DNA of 64,000 bases from Diplonema papillatum (Eukaryota; Euglenozoa; Diplonemea; Diplonemida; Diplonemidae). Of the stretch, positions 54,285-64,000 are shown one piece after another. The stretch is from assembly GCA_030068145.1 (NCBI GenBank), contig JAPJBO010000139.1, positions 62,001-126,000 of the forward strand, written 5' to 3'. Position 1 is the first letter of the stretch. The number at the start of each line of letters is the position of its first letter. Below the pieces are notes generated by a model, which saw only the letters and a program-made list of their open reading frames with translations, did no database searches and was not told the DNA's origin. The position numbers and the translations under genes are program-made.

Positions 54285-56541
54285 TTACACCCTCTTGTGA
54301 AGCTTCGAGATGACCTTCACCACCTTCTGGAATGACTCCTCCTTGTCGGCCGGGACCTGCGGGGTTTTAGGGCGAGCGTTCGTCTGCTGAACAAGCAAAA
54401 ATAGCGCGGAACCATGTATTTTTTAAACCGCGGGTTTGCGGAAGGATGTGCAGGAAACGGAAAAGGGGGATGGGAGCACCGGGATCACACCTTCTTCACG
54501 ATGACGGCGCTGGTCGGACGCTTCGAAAGCGTCGCGGCACCCAAGTCCGAGCGAGACGGGACCCACACGAATTGCACCTGTTTTTTTTAGAGTTGAAGTT
54601 CGCTTGAGATTTTAGGGTGACCTTCGTTGAAATGGGTTGCAAGGAAGGGCTATTTGGTGTGGATTGTTTCTTTGGTGTACACTTTCATCATGAGCAATGG
54701 CTAGCCACCGTCCATGTTTTCTAAGAGTGCCAGTCCGCATTCCGCGACGTTACTGCGGGCGCAGACAAGTGCAGACGCAGCCAACTGCAAAGTACAAAAA
54801 ATGCTCTCACCTTATGGCTTGCCTCCTTCTGTGAACAACATGTGTATCTGACGCCAAGAATAACTCCCAGAGGTGATCTCATAGAAGCTGTGAGCAGCCT
54901 CAGAGGTAAAGGAAGGCTGTGTTCAAAGGTCGGGTGTCCACTTTTCTGAAGAGAGAAACTTCAAACACTCAGGGCTTGTCACCCAATACCTCATGTCTCT
55001 CTTTAGGTCCTCACTCGACCCCCCTGAAGGTGCTCAAGCAAGTTTGCTCAAAAAGGACATACTCCGTGAGCCTCCAAAAGAAGCGGCATGTGGCTGATGA
55101 CGTCGAGTGGCGAGATGTCGGCGGCAAGCACGACGAGAGCGCCGTCGCCCGATCGGTCCTTTCGCACGATCTTCGTCACCTCCTTGATGCCCCTGACCAT
55201 CGTCTTGTTCTTCGTCGCGTACTTGACCATGCTCAACACCTTCTTCGTCAGGTTCTCGTGGTCTGTTGGTGGGGGTCTTATCATTTTTTTTTTTTTTTTT
55301 GGAGCGCGGGACACTGTACAAGCCATGTTGGTATAGCGGGGCTGCCGGTATCCGGTTGCTTCCGGAGCGGTAGTCCAAAGAAATGCTTCTTCAGCACACA
55401 GTGAACGCCTCCTCACTGCGACCTGGGCTGGCCTGCATCTGAGTGCAGGTCCGACCAGGTAAAAAAACCCGCGATGCAGTGACTCTTCCCCCTGCATCAG
55501 GGTGGATTCGCTTCGTCCGGTCGCGCCCCACCAGATGCAATGACGATCCTCGCCACCCCTTGGGCTATAGAAAAGCTCAAGCGGTGGAAGAGGTCCTGGC
55601 AGGCGGCCGAAGCGGTCCGTTCGCGCGGGCGATGTGCCGCAGCTCCGTGATTGCTCCTGGGCACCAGGCCCCGAACGTGTCTACAACTAGCGGCACCGCT
55701 CGCCACTCCCGCGGGTCCGGCTCATTTGCGATGATTTGCGATGATTTTTTTTTTTAGCCCCATTGAAAGCGGTTCGACGAGTAGGACCCTGTTATCATGA
55801 TCAACTGCCACCTGAAATCACGTCGTTCCGTCGGAGGCGCGGTGCGGGCCGCGGCCCCGTCACCGAGGGTGACGGCACATTGAAGGGCAACCCGCAAGAT
55901 TGTTAGTACTACGCGAACACAGAGGAATAGTTAGTTATGGGAAGAAATGTCCTGGCACCCACACGACAACACAGTTCAAAACCCTCGTTTGTCCCACGCG
56001 AAGGGTGAAACCGGAGCCAAAAAATGGTCACGTCACGCGATTGGTTGTTTAGCATTGGGAACGTGAAATCTTGCCGTGGCGAGGCTGAGAAACGGCTACC
56101 ACATCTAAGGATGGCAGCAGGTACGCAAATTGCCCAATAGCAACACTGCTGAGGCAGCGAAGAGAAATAGCCTCGACACGTACTTAGTACGTTAGAAGCA
56201 ATGGATGATATCGAAACCTGTCAATGAACACAATTGGTGGACAATTCTGGTGCCAGCACCCGCGGTAATTCCAGCACCAATAGCGTATAGTAATGCTGCT
56301 GCTGTTAAAAAGCTCGTATGCAATACGCCACCTACTTCTGCAGTTAAAGAACTCGGGAGGGGGAGTTAGAAATACCGGTGGAAAGGGGATGCGCGATCGG
56401 GATGCAGATTCGGACGGTTTCCGTTTCGGTCGCCGGGGCCTCCTCAGCTGCGACCTCGACCTCCTTCTTCTCCTTCTTCTCTTTCTTCTCCTTCTTCGCC
56501 CGCTTCGGCTCTTCCGTGTCCTCTGCAGCGCGCTTGCCCAT
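54285..56541 (-). CDS. NHP2: H/ACA snoRNP core protein NHP2 (L7Ae family), four exons, 174 aa
   Basis: NHP2 binds H/ACA guide RNAs in the nucleolus and supports pseudouridylation of rRNA. The exons are 56541-56376, 55262-55063, 54577-54491 and 54356-54285 (TAA). The phases match exactly (1, 0, 0), giving a continuous 174-residue protein; yeast and human are about 155. Residues 13-27 are a lysine/glutamate-rich tail, longer than usual. The segment IAHPLSTDHENLTKKVL matches the NHP2 N-terminal helix. The L7Ae core follows: VRGIKEVTKIVRK, LAADISPLDVISHMP, VWVPSRSDLGAATLSKRPTS. Donors are GTATTT, GTATGT and GTGTGA; acceptors all end in CAG. Intron 1 (1113 bp) holds an SSU rRNA fragment in opposite orientation, and intron 2 holds a GTTCGCTTGAGAT repeat. 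SNU13 or L30 are less likely given the N-terminal extension and motif. Confidence 0.95.
56075..56321 (+). pseudogene. SSU rRNA fragment inside NHP2 intron 1
   Basis: It runs from GGCTGAGAAACGGCTACCAC through CAGCAGGTACGCAAATTGCC and the 530 loop (GTGCCAGCACCCGCGGTAA) to GCTGCTGCTGTTAAAAAGC, and ends abruptly at CTCGTA, 54 bp from the intron donor. It is antisense to the host gene. The sequence upstream (55760-56074) is not clearly rRNA. Confidence 0.9.
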
Positions 56542-56721
56542 TGTCCTTGGTCGACTTTTCCGGTGTGTTTTCCTTTGAGGCCGCTTTCCTGGTTACGCGG
56601 GTGTGCAATGCTATGCGGGCTGCTCCATTATATTCACACTGTGCTGGTGTGTCGCAGGTTGCTTGAACGTGCAGTGTGGAGTGGGTGTGGTCGAATCGGC
56701 GCTTTGGCTTGTGACGCAGTG

Positions 56722-57390
56722 CGGCTGCCAGTGGCTTCGTGGCTCGAACATACGACGCCAGGAAAAGTTAGGCGCACCTTCCACTGCGCGCGGCTGCCAG
56801 TGGCTTCGTGGCTCGAACATACGACGCCAGGAAAGCTTGGCGCACCTTCCACTGCGCGCGGCTGCCAGTGGCTTCGTGGCTCGAACATACGACGCCAGGA
56901 AAGCTTGGCGCACCTTCCACTGCGCGCGGCTGCCAGTGGCTTCGTGGCTCGAACATACGACGCCAGGAAAGCTTGGCGCACCTTCCACTGCGCGCGGCTG
57001 CCAGTGGCTTCGTGGCTCGAACATACGACGCCAGGAAAACTTGGCGCACCTTCCACTGCGCGCGGCTGCCAGTGGCTTCGTGGCTACGCCAGGAAAGCTT
57101 GGCGCACCTTCCACTGCGCGCGGCTGCCAGTGGCTTCGTGGCTCGAACATACGACGCCAGGAAAACTTGGCGCACCTTCCACTGCGCGCGGCTGCCAGTG
57201 GCTTCGTGGCTCGAACATACGACGCCAGGAAAGCTTGGCGCACCTTCCACTGCGCGCGGCGAATATACGACGCCAGGAAAACTTGGCGCACCTTCCACTG
57301 CGCGCGGCTGCCAGTGGCTTCGCGGCTCGAATATAGGACGCCAGGAAAGCTTGGCGCTCTTTCCACTGCGCGCGGCTGAGGCGAGCTAGT
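56722..57390. repeat. 68-bp minisatellite, about ten units, upstream of NHP2
   Basis: Units start CGGCTGCCAGTGGCTTCGTG and include CGAACATACGACGCCAGGAA. Starts at 56722, 56791, 56859, 56927, 56995, 57063, 57121, 57189, 57257 and 57305 show 68-bp spacing with two truncated units (58 and 48 bp). It begins 180 bp upstream of the NHP2 ATG, so it lies in the promoter or 5' flank. Confidence 0.95.
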
Positions 57391-58780
57391 ACCAGCGATC
57401 GCTTTGTAAGACCGTCAGTCTGGTACGTCGCGAAACACCAGAACCACACCAGATGGTTAAACCCCCCCCGCGCTGAAGGGCGGACGACTGCCTGAGCAGT
57501 GTACACCGCATACGATTTGAATGCTTCGACGACTGAGGCACGACCAGCGCGTGTGGATCCACACCCGAAAAGCGGGTGTGACACCCGCTTTTTAACTGCA
57601 GCTTCAACTCCAGTTTCTGTGGCTGGACTCCGCCGTGCAATTGGCTTGCCGTGGTTGCCGGCAGAGAAACAAGGGGAGGGGTGGACTTGAAGATACGCAA
57701 GCTCCCGGAATTCCAGACACGGCATCCGCAAGGAGAAGTGGTTGGGCTAGCAGCAGCAAGATCCGAACCCTGCCGAAGAAGTTACTGGAAAGTCAACGAA
57801 GGCGGGTGATTGGAGACACATCTTTTTGCGGGCGCGGGGGGTGAGCGAGTTCTGCCGAACCAAAACAGAGCGATGGGCATAACATCGGGTTGGGCTCACC
57901 ATTGAACGGGGTCATACCGGGGGGAATGGTCGTAACCGTTTTGCATATTAAACCTCAGTAGACCACGGCAGCCGTGCTTGTCTCAAGCGGAACGAAGCTC
58001 TCTTTCGCGATTACGTGCGTGGGTAGTCGTAGTGGACTGCCGTGGCTGTAACGAATGGCTACTCATAGATTTCGATTTCGGAGAGCTGGCAGAAGACCTC
58101 AACTCAGAACCGCAAAGCCAAGGAAAAGAGTACTGTGGAATTGACCTGCTGCGAATCCTACCTTGCCCTCACGTCAATGCAAGCCCACCAGCCTCTGCCT
58201 GCCCGTACCGAAGTGGTGACGGGGGCTACTGGTGTGTTGGCTGCGTGAAGTGGCTCGTGATATTTAAACCTGACTACACTTCGTGTAAATTTTCATTTGG
58301 GCAAAGAACGCATGTTTGCTGGGCTTCGATGCATTTTGCAGAGTAACGATCGTGTGAGACTTTATTATTGATTGATTGATGAGCAGCAGTTGGTTCTGCA
58401 GTGGAGGCTTGGACATGAAGGTCGCGTGGTTTGCCTTACCTATATATTTCCTCCCTTCTATTCGGGAGTCGAAGCAGCTACGTCGAGTATTTTCCCGAGC
58501 AGATTGAGTGGCTCTCGGTTCGGCCCGAGAAACAACGAGGAAAAGTTGGCTCTTTTCGCGTGTCTCCCTTCCAGGTTTTCCGTTTTGCTTTCTACCGTGG
58601 GTTATTTTTTCAGGTAGGACGTCTAATCAACCCCCAAGACACGCCGCCGGCACCTCGTTGAGCCTTCACACAGCACACACCCAGCAAGATTTGTTAGTAC
58701 TAAAAATAGTGGAATCACACAAATATATTGCACAAGGCGCCCGAAGCGCGGAAGAACGCATGCTTTGAGGATAGGAAGAA
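57391..58780. other. No supported gene
   Basis: It contains the TCACACCCG-type hairpin repeat (57553-57612). A plus-strand frame (57978-58346) with several cysteine pairs has no ATG and no domain, so it is not called. Confidence 0.45.
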
Positions 58781-59260
58781 TGCAAGCTTCGATGTCAGGA
58801 GTCTCAACACCGAGCGTCCGTCGCACCCGAGGAACTCTGCTCACGCAGAAGAGAGGAGATGGCCATGACGGACGCGACCCAGAGTTCCGGGCTAGACAGT
58901 CTGGGCAGCTTCAACCCCGACTTCGCGCAACCCTCAGGACAAAGGCCCCCCGGCAACACGAGTGTCCTGAGGGCCAGATATGCGGGAACCCGTGCTATTC
59001 GATGTCAGGAGTTTCAACACCGAGCGTCCGTCGCACCCGAGGAACCTGCTCACGCAGAAGAGAGACGAAGAGCGAAACAGCTGACCCGGCGCACCAACAG
59101 ATACAGAGCCAGATGGCCATGACGGACGCGACCCAGAGTTCCGGGTCCTCAGGGCAAAGGCCCCCCGGCAACACGAGTGGTCCGGACCTGTCCTGGGGGC
59201 CAGACATGCGGTGGAACCCGTTCTATTCGATGCCAGGCTCGGCTCCGGCTTCTCCTCCCA
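58781..59260. pseudogene. Decayed, repeated block with a fragment of the EF-hand gene
   Basis: A block containing CGAGCGTCCGTCGCACCCGA and GATGGCCATGACGGACGCGA occurs twice (from 58793 and from 59000), with small indels. The end of the block, ATGCGGTGGAACCCGTTCTA (59208-59227), matches the exon of the neighbouring EF-hand gene at 59828, with its TGG codon changed to TAG when read on the minus strand. The 177-codon plus-strand frame here is therefore doubtful. Confidence 0.55.
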
Positions 59261-59536
59261 TGTCCGGTATTTTGATCAGTCCGCAAAGAGAACGGTAGGC
59301 CGGCGACCCACTATTTCGACTCCAAGCGCAGAAGAAAGGCATCCGTTACGCCGTTCCAGCCACGCAGACCCAGAACGGGCAGTGGACGAGTTGATGTAGA
59401 CCGGGGCGGACTGCCACACCTGTGTGCAGCAGGGATTGCTTGGTTCAGATTCGCTGCCGGTAGATGTTGCTGCTGAGGCGGCAGTACGACGCAGGGTGCG
59501 TACTGGAGGACTGGTGAAACAGCGTCAAAACTGCTG

Positions 59537-61840
59537 CTAGCAGGCGCAGAAGTCTCCGCACAGGATCGGCTTCAGGTCTTCGGCGGTCACGCGGCTGTCG
59601 GGCCCGTCGGCAAGCTGCTTCCACAGCGCCGACATCATCATCGACCGCTCGGGCACCCGCTTGTCGCCCGCGAACACGGAGTTGGTCGAGTAGTACAGGT
59701 CGTCGATCAGTGCCTCCACCTGCCGCGCCGAAAGCGCCTGCTGCCGATCCGCGTCGTACTTGTGCACGATGATCCGGTGGAAAAACGTCAGGCGCCCGGT
59801 TGAGTTGTCGTACACCTCGCGCCACATGCGGTGGAACCCGTCCCACTCGATGCAGTCGTGCTCGGGCTGGCCGTAGAGCATGATGACCAGGTCCGCGGTC
59901 AGGGCGACGACTTGCCGCCGGGTTCCAAGCATGCCCTCCAGGCCGAAATAGAGCTCGGGCATCTTATCGAGCAAGCCCGACAGCTCGTCTCGGGTCAGAC
60001 GGTTGCCGCCTTGCGAGTGTTCGGAGAACATTGTGAGCGCGCCGTTGAGCTGCGGAAGTTGTGGAATTCGCGTCGGTTTCGCATCTTGGGGCCTTCATGG
60101 TAAGACCAGGGGGCGTTCGCACTTTGTCTGACCGAGCAAAAAAGCCGGTAGCGTCAAGTCTTCTTCGAATCGAAGTTCGAGGAACTAGAAAAGGGATGCA
60201 AAATTCGAAAAAGGTAAAAAGGGGAGTGTACAGCTCCCAAAGTGGGGTATGAAACCTTGAGGGGGCTCGGCTATCCCTTTCCTGACTGCCACGTTCCGGT
60301 TTTCCGGCTTCGCAATCGTGAGCGCACAGGCTAGTCAAATATTCTTCGCGGTACTTGCACTTGTGTGTTGTGGAATTCGCGTCGGTTTCGCATCTTGGGT
60401 CCTTCATGGTAAGACCAGGGGGCGTTCGCACTTTGTCTGACAGAGCAAAAAAGCCGGTTTCAGCCAAAACCCCGGTTTTGGGGCTCTGAGGTGCCTGTGG
60501 GTGTCTGAGCGCCGGAACCGCCCCGCGCACGCAAAGAAGGGAACGGAGGGGGGTGGAGAGATATATAGGCTCGCAATGGCGGTGTGCACGGCTATCAAAC
60601 CACGGAGATAGTGTAAAGCTTCGAATAGCAGTGACACACCGTGACGCGCCACGTGACTGAAGTACTGTACAGGACAGGTACAGTACTGCAGGGGCCACAT
60701 TTTCTCTTGGTGCAAGCCCTCTGGTAAGACATTGGCGGGGGGGAAATCTTCGTTTACTGTTTAGGCAGAGCACTGCCTCCCATGCTAGCATGAAGTCTTC
60801 TTCGAATCGAAGTTCGAGGAACTAGAAAAGGGATGCAAAATTAGAAAAAGGTAAAAAGGGGAGTGTACAGCTCCCAAAGTGGGGTATGCAACCTTGAGGG
60901 GGCTCGGCTATCCCTTTCCTGACTGCCACGTTCCGGTTTTCCGACTTCGCAATCGTGAGCGCACAGGCTAGTCAAGTATTCCTTGCGGTACTTGCACTTT
61001 CGAGAGGGAAATACTCGAGGGGCTGTCGTGTGCTTACTTCGAAGGAGGCTAGAGGGGGAGAAACAATACAACTACAAAGTGGGTCTTTTTTGTTGAACGC
61101 CGCCACTAAACCCAGATGCACCTGTTCGTGTGGGCTACAGCACATTTACCTCCTTTGATCTTTTGCAGAAAAAAACATTACCGACTTGGCATCCGAGAGG
61201 CCCAGGATATCTTCGAGCATCGACTGGCTCGATGAAAGTGCGGAGTTGCCGGCAGTCGTCATGCTGCGCCCCGCGTCACGGATCTCGTTGATGCCCAACA
61301 GCTGTCGTGTGGATGTTTCGTCATTGCTAGCCTTGTGGGTCCATCGGTCCAGTCCCCGCTGACCCAGACTGTTATTCACTTCTAACCCCGTGGAAGAGGC
61401 ACGTCCCCTTCAAAGATAGGCTTGACGAACCAACATGGTACGTGAGCTCAATCATCACGCCGTGACATGCTGAAAGGGATGAAAACTTCCAATATTTTGA
61501 GACGTTGCACTACACAACGCACTCCTGGGAGACTTCAGAAGACGAGATATACCTCGTACACCGCGAGAGTAGGAGAACGAAGAAAGCCACACCACAGCTT
61601 TCGTTGACTGCACCACCCCCGACACGAACCCTGGAGATGGCAATTGATCATGATCAGAGGATCTTATTCGGGCGGTTCGATTTCTCACGCATTTTGCCAC
61701 GCGGCTCAAAAAGGAAAAGCGGGGGGTGCACACACCGTTCCGACACCCGAAATGCTGGAGCCGAAGCCCCACATGGTGGCACCCACGAATCCCACCGGGG
61801 CTGCCACGCTGCTCTTCACCACTTTGTCGAGCAGCGACAT
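59537..61840 (-). CDS. EF-hand-like protein, three-exon model (268 aa)
   Basis: The exons are 61840-61747, 61381-61182 and 60049-59537 (TAG). Junction phases match (1 then 0), with donors GTGTCG and GTAATG and acceptors TTAG and CGCAG. The last exon is clear; joining it to the first two is an inference from phase. The N-terminus (MSLLDKVVKSSVAAPVGFVG) has a hydrophobic stretch that could be an anchor or targeting segment. Residues 33-98 are polar and helical. The last exon carries degenerate EF-hand-like loops around 105-125, at 197-210 (DADRQQALSARQVE) and 245-256; calcium binding is doubtful because several ligand positions are missing. It ends FCAC, a possible CaaX-like lipid site. Intron 2 is filled with repeats (families A, B and C). 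I do not recognise a named family. Confidence 0.6.
60148..60265 (+). repeat. Family B fragment in EF-hand gene intron
   Basis: It begins at GTCAAGTCTTCTTCGAA and ends GGTATGAAACCTTGAGGGG. Confidence 0.8.
60408..60700 (+). repeat. Dispersed repeat family C, copy 2
   Basis: It matches 14160-14430 throughout and ends in a GTACTGTACAGGACAGGTAC palindromic tract. The preceding part (CGTCGGTTTCGCATCTTGGG, TCCTTCATGGTAAGACCAGG) is also present at 60070-60115. Confidence 0.85.
60738..60905 (+). repeat. Dispersed repeat family B, copy 4
   Basis: The part after the family core (GAATCGAAGTTCGAGGAACT onward) is identical to that at 60165-60330, so this intron contains a tandem duplication. Confidence 0.85.
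61007..61168 (+). repeat. SINE-like family A, copy 7 (3'-truncated)
   Basis: It starts AAATACTCGAGGGGCTGTC and stops at CTTTGATCTTTTGCAG, 12 bp from the donor of EF-hand gene exon 2. Confidence 0.85.
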
Positions 61841-62007
61841 CTTGTCCCCTCCCCTCGCTCCCCGGCAGCGGTCGCCGCCGCTCCACCACCCTCGCCGGCT
61901 GAATGAGGCAATTCTTTTGTCGTGGAAACGTGGCAAACACACCAAGCTCATTGCCGGCTGCTTCGCTTCCACGTCAACGGCTGCACACGCGAACTTGAAG
62001 CGACACA

Positions 62008-62367
62008 CTAAAAATGAATCGAACCAGCTGCGGTCCCACGGGCAGCCGGAGTTGTTCCGGGGATGTTCCCTCTAGTAATCGGTAATACGAAGAAAGCAAA
62101 CACGTGCTTCGTTTCCGACGCGCCGTGATCTGCGCGGTCGTGCGGCACATGTGAATGAAGGGTAAATCCGAGTTTAGCGCAACGGGAAAATAGGCAGTTT
62201 TTCAGACGACGCACCCATCCAACGAGGGGTTCAGCCGCAACCGCAATGCCCAGATCGTGAACTCGATAGCAGACTCCCACGCCGGCAACCACCACGGGGT
62301 TGCGGCGACAAAAGCGCGGCCGAAGTGTGTTCACGCAGCACAAAGCTGGCATCTCAGCGGAACTCAT
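62008..62367 (-). CDS. Weak candidate ORF (119 aa)
   Basis: An ATG-started minus-strand frame with moderately protein-like composition (VVVAGVGVCYRVHDLG, LKNCLFSRCAKLGF). No domain is recognised. It lies just upstream of the EF-hand gene and could be 5' sequence of that gene or chance. Confidence 0.2.
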   Translation of the reverse strand: MSSAEMPALCCVNTLRPRFCRRNPVVVAGVGVCYRVHDLGIAVAAEPLVGWVRRLKNCLFSRCAKLGFTLHSHVPHDRADHGASETKHVFAFFVLPITRGNIPGTTPAARGTAAGSIHF

Positions 62368-62559
62368 CGGCGTCCACTGCGGCAGTCCGGCCCAGAGCTG
62401 TCGAATCCTCTGCTACGAACCACGGTGCACCCCTCAGGTTAGTACGTATGTACTCGTTGCGGTTGGGGCCGTTGACCATTCAAACTGCCCGAGGCGACGG
62501 AAAAGCAGTGGCCCGCAAGAAGGCGAGCACGGAATTCCAACGTCCTGGCAAATACGAGA

Positions 62560-62714
<155 letters not shown>

Positions 62715-62894
62715 GAGCTGGCGTGCACGGATTATTTCTTCGAGGAGTTGCGCTGCGGCTCCGACAATGGGTCGATATTGACACAGCCGAGCCGGGGCGT
62801 GTGTTCTGGCCGCCCGGACTTCGTCTTGCGAGGGATCTCCGTCGCTGGAGCCCGGTACTCCAGTGTGGCGTCGTTCCAGCGTCTCAGAGACGGA

Positions 62895-63050
62895 AGGTGT
62901 CCGAGTGATCGCTCATCATATCCCACAAAGGGTGTCGGTTCATCTTGACAGCAGGACGGTGGCCATGGAAGTCGGCATCCGATAATGAGTGTGTAACAAC
63001 TCACCTGCCGAATGCACCGGTCCCGAAAATGGATGATCCGCGAATTCAAA
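62895..63050 (+). pseudogene. LSU rRNA fragment, best preserved
   Basis: It runs from GGTGTCCGAGTGATCGCTCA through TTCATCTTGACAGCAGGACG, GGTGGCCATGGAAGTCGGCA and GAGTGTGTAACAACTCACCT to CCCGAAAATGGATGAT. This is the conserved LSU segment, about 150 nt out of several thousand. It ends abruptly, followed by an inverted ATTATCCATTTT. Confidence 0.9.
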
Positions 63051-63099
63051 TTGCTTCTTAAATTTCTCATTATCCATTTTGTGTCGCTGCGAAGCGTGT

Positions 63100-63498
63100 G
63101 GGTGGTGTTAGGACGCCACACATCGTAGTAGTGACGAGACACCGTGTCCATGGACGAGCGAGGAACTTGCCCAGGTAGGATTCCTGTTGCGAGCCACCAG
63201 CGACTTGCTTGCATCAGATTTTCCGCCGAAACCTGAGGAACACAGAGGCCCCACAGCTGGAGCGCCGGAGGACCAGCGCCGATGCGAACATTGTCCAGCT
63301 GTATCTCCTCATTGCTGTTCCCTGCAGATTCGTCGGATCTTGCTGCCAACTTGCGCTGCGCTGGATGGCGTGTAATGTTTGTGATTCTTGGTTGGAAACA
63401 GTGGGTGAAGACGCGCCCCGTGCGTTCGCTAAGCAGAATGTGCAGTGGGCCGGCTTCCAGCACAGACGAAGACGCGCTTTCACGCGAAATAAACACTT
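63100..63498 (-). CDS. Candidate exon of an unidentified protein
   Basis: After acceptor CCTTTCAG (AG at 63499-63500), a minus-strand frame gives a protein-like stretch: EVFISRESASSSVLEAGPLH, then RTGRVFTHCFQPRITNITRH, QLDNVRIGAGPPALQLWGLC and ASRWWLATGILPGQVPRSS. The 3' limit is uncertain; the frame continues into the LSU fragment, so I end it before that. GTTTCGGC after VPQ (about 63228) is one possible earlier donor. Confidence 0.4.
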
Positions 63499-64000
63499 CT
63501 GAAAGGTTTGCGTTCACCGCGACTTACAGAGAGGTGGCGGCACACGCCGGTACCTCCTTCGTGAGACAGCATTTTGCTGATACGCTTCCGTAGTCTGCCG
63601 CCGAAGCAGGTGTGCAGACAGCCCGCGTGTTCACGCAGCTTGTCACGCACGATACCATGCTTCCGACCATCCGGACATTGGTTTGACACGTGCGAATTCC
63701 TTTAGATTGTGGAATGCGTGACGGGTTTGGGAAATTGGGGGTGGTGCAGGGCACTCGTTTTTTCTTAACTTATTTTTCATTCGTTCGTCGATCGTCCCTG
63801 AAAATAATGGCCCGAAATACTGCCGGGATGCCGCTTGTACTTGTTGGGCATTTTCACCCGCACTTAAACTCAGACTCTATATTTTCTCCATTGGCATTCG
63901 CAAGTGGCCCCCTCGATTATTTGTTGCAAAACAGGTACTTCCTAATTCCTAATTGAAAAGTGAGAACATTCCCGGAGTTGGCTTATCAACGAAGTAACGC
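63499..64000. other. No further supported gene to the window end
   Basis: A frame ending at a GTAAGT (63522-63527) might be an exon, but the intron to the next acceptor would be only 29 bp and the phases do not fit. Confidence 0.35.

Noticed and set aside
56603..57379. Open frames of 170-350 codons on both strands over the 68-bp array
   Set aside because: Repeat artefacts; the unit is not a multiple of three, and the same peptide appears in several frames.
57978..58346. 122-codon plus-strand frame with several cysteine pairs
   Set aside because: No ATG, no splice sites, and no recognisable domain.
63499..63522. A 29-bp intron between GTAAGT at 63527-63522 and the acceptor at 63500-63499
   Set aside because: Too short for the other introns here (365-1113 bp), and no phase joins the flanking frames.

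Overview
The window is nuclear DNA from a microbial eukaryote. Two genes are recognisable as eukaryotic and carry GT-AG introns: ribosomal protein L13a/uL13 (RPL13A) and the H/ACA snoRNP protein NHP2. Coding exons are visibly richer in G and C than the DNA around them. Scattered small-subunit rRNA fragments carry a changed base in the normally invariant 530 loop, reading GCACCCGCGG, followed by GCTGTTGCTGTTAAA. I know that combination from Euglenozoa. With ordinary introns and loosely spaced genes, a diplonemid-like euglenozoan is my best guess, but this is an inference from short fragments.

Layout. From 0 to 24 kb there are two long intronless genes of unknown function (5214-6632 with a zinc ribbon, and 7255-8901). 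Between them and beyond are transposon-like inverted-repeat elements, SINE-like repeats, rRNA fragments and a few single-exon candidates. From 25 to 34 kb lie two more unknown genes (25468-26439 and 28032-28955), decayed copies of the second, and RPL13A in three exons. From 34.7 to 36.3 kb there is a minisatellite of about 1 kb and two tandem SINE-like copies. From 40.8 to 46.7 kb lie a complete carnitine acyltransferase gene, a BRCT-BRCT-FHA gene and a broken copy of the latter's 5' end. From 49.5 to 57.4 kb there is an orphan exon, two short inverted-repeat elements (MITEs), a long inverted-repeat element, NHP2 in four exons and a 68-bp minisatellite. From 58.8 to 64 kb lie a three-exon EF-hand-like gene, a GA tract, a large-subunit rRNA fragment and an unidentified exon.

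Every coding segment I trust lies on the minus strand, across about 58 kb. This fits the long one-direction gene arrays typical of Euglenozoa. The genes do not form one pathway: they cover ribosome structure, snoRNP and rRNA modification, acyl-carnitine metabolism, probable DNA-damage or phosphopeptide signalling, and unknowns.

More than half the window is not genic and is rich in repeats. I count five elements of about 0.8-1.3 kb with terminal inverted repeats, a four-copy MITE family, an A-tailed SINE-like family, at least three other dispersed families, three minisatellites and seven rRNA fragments that come from only two rRNA windows. Three genes have broken copies of their own first few hundred bases just upstream.
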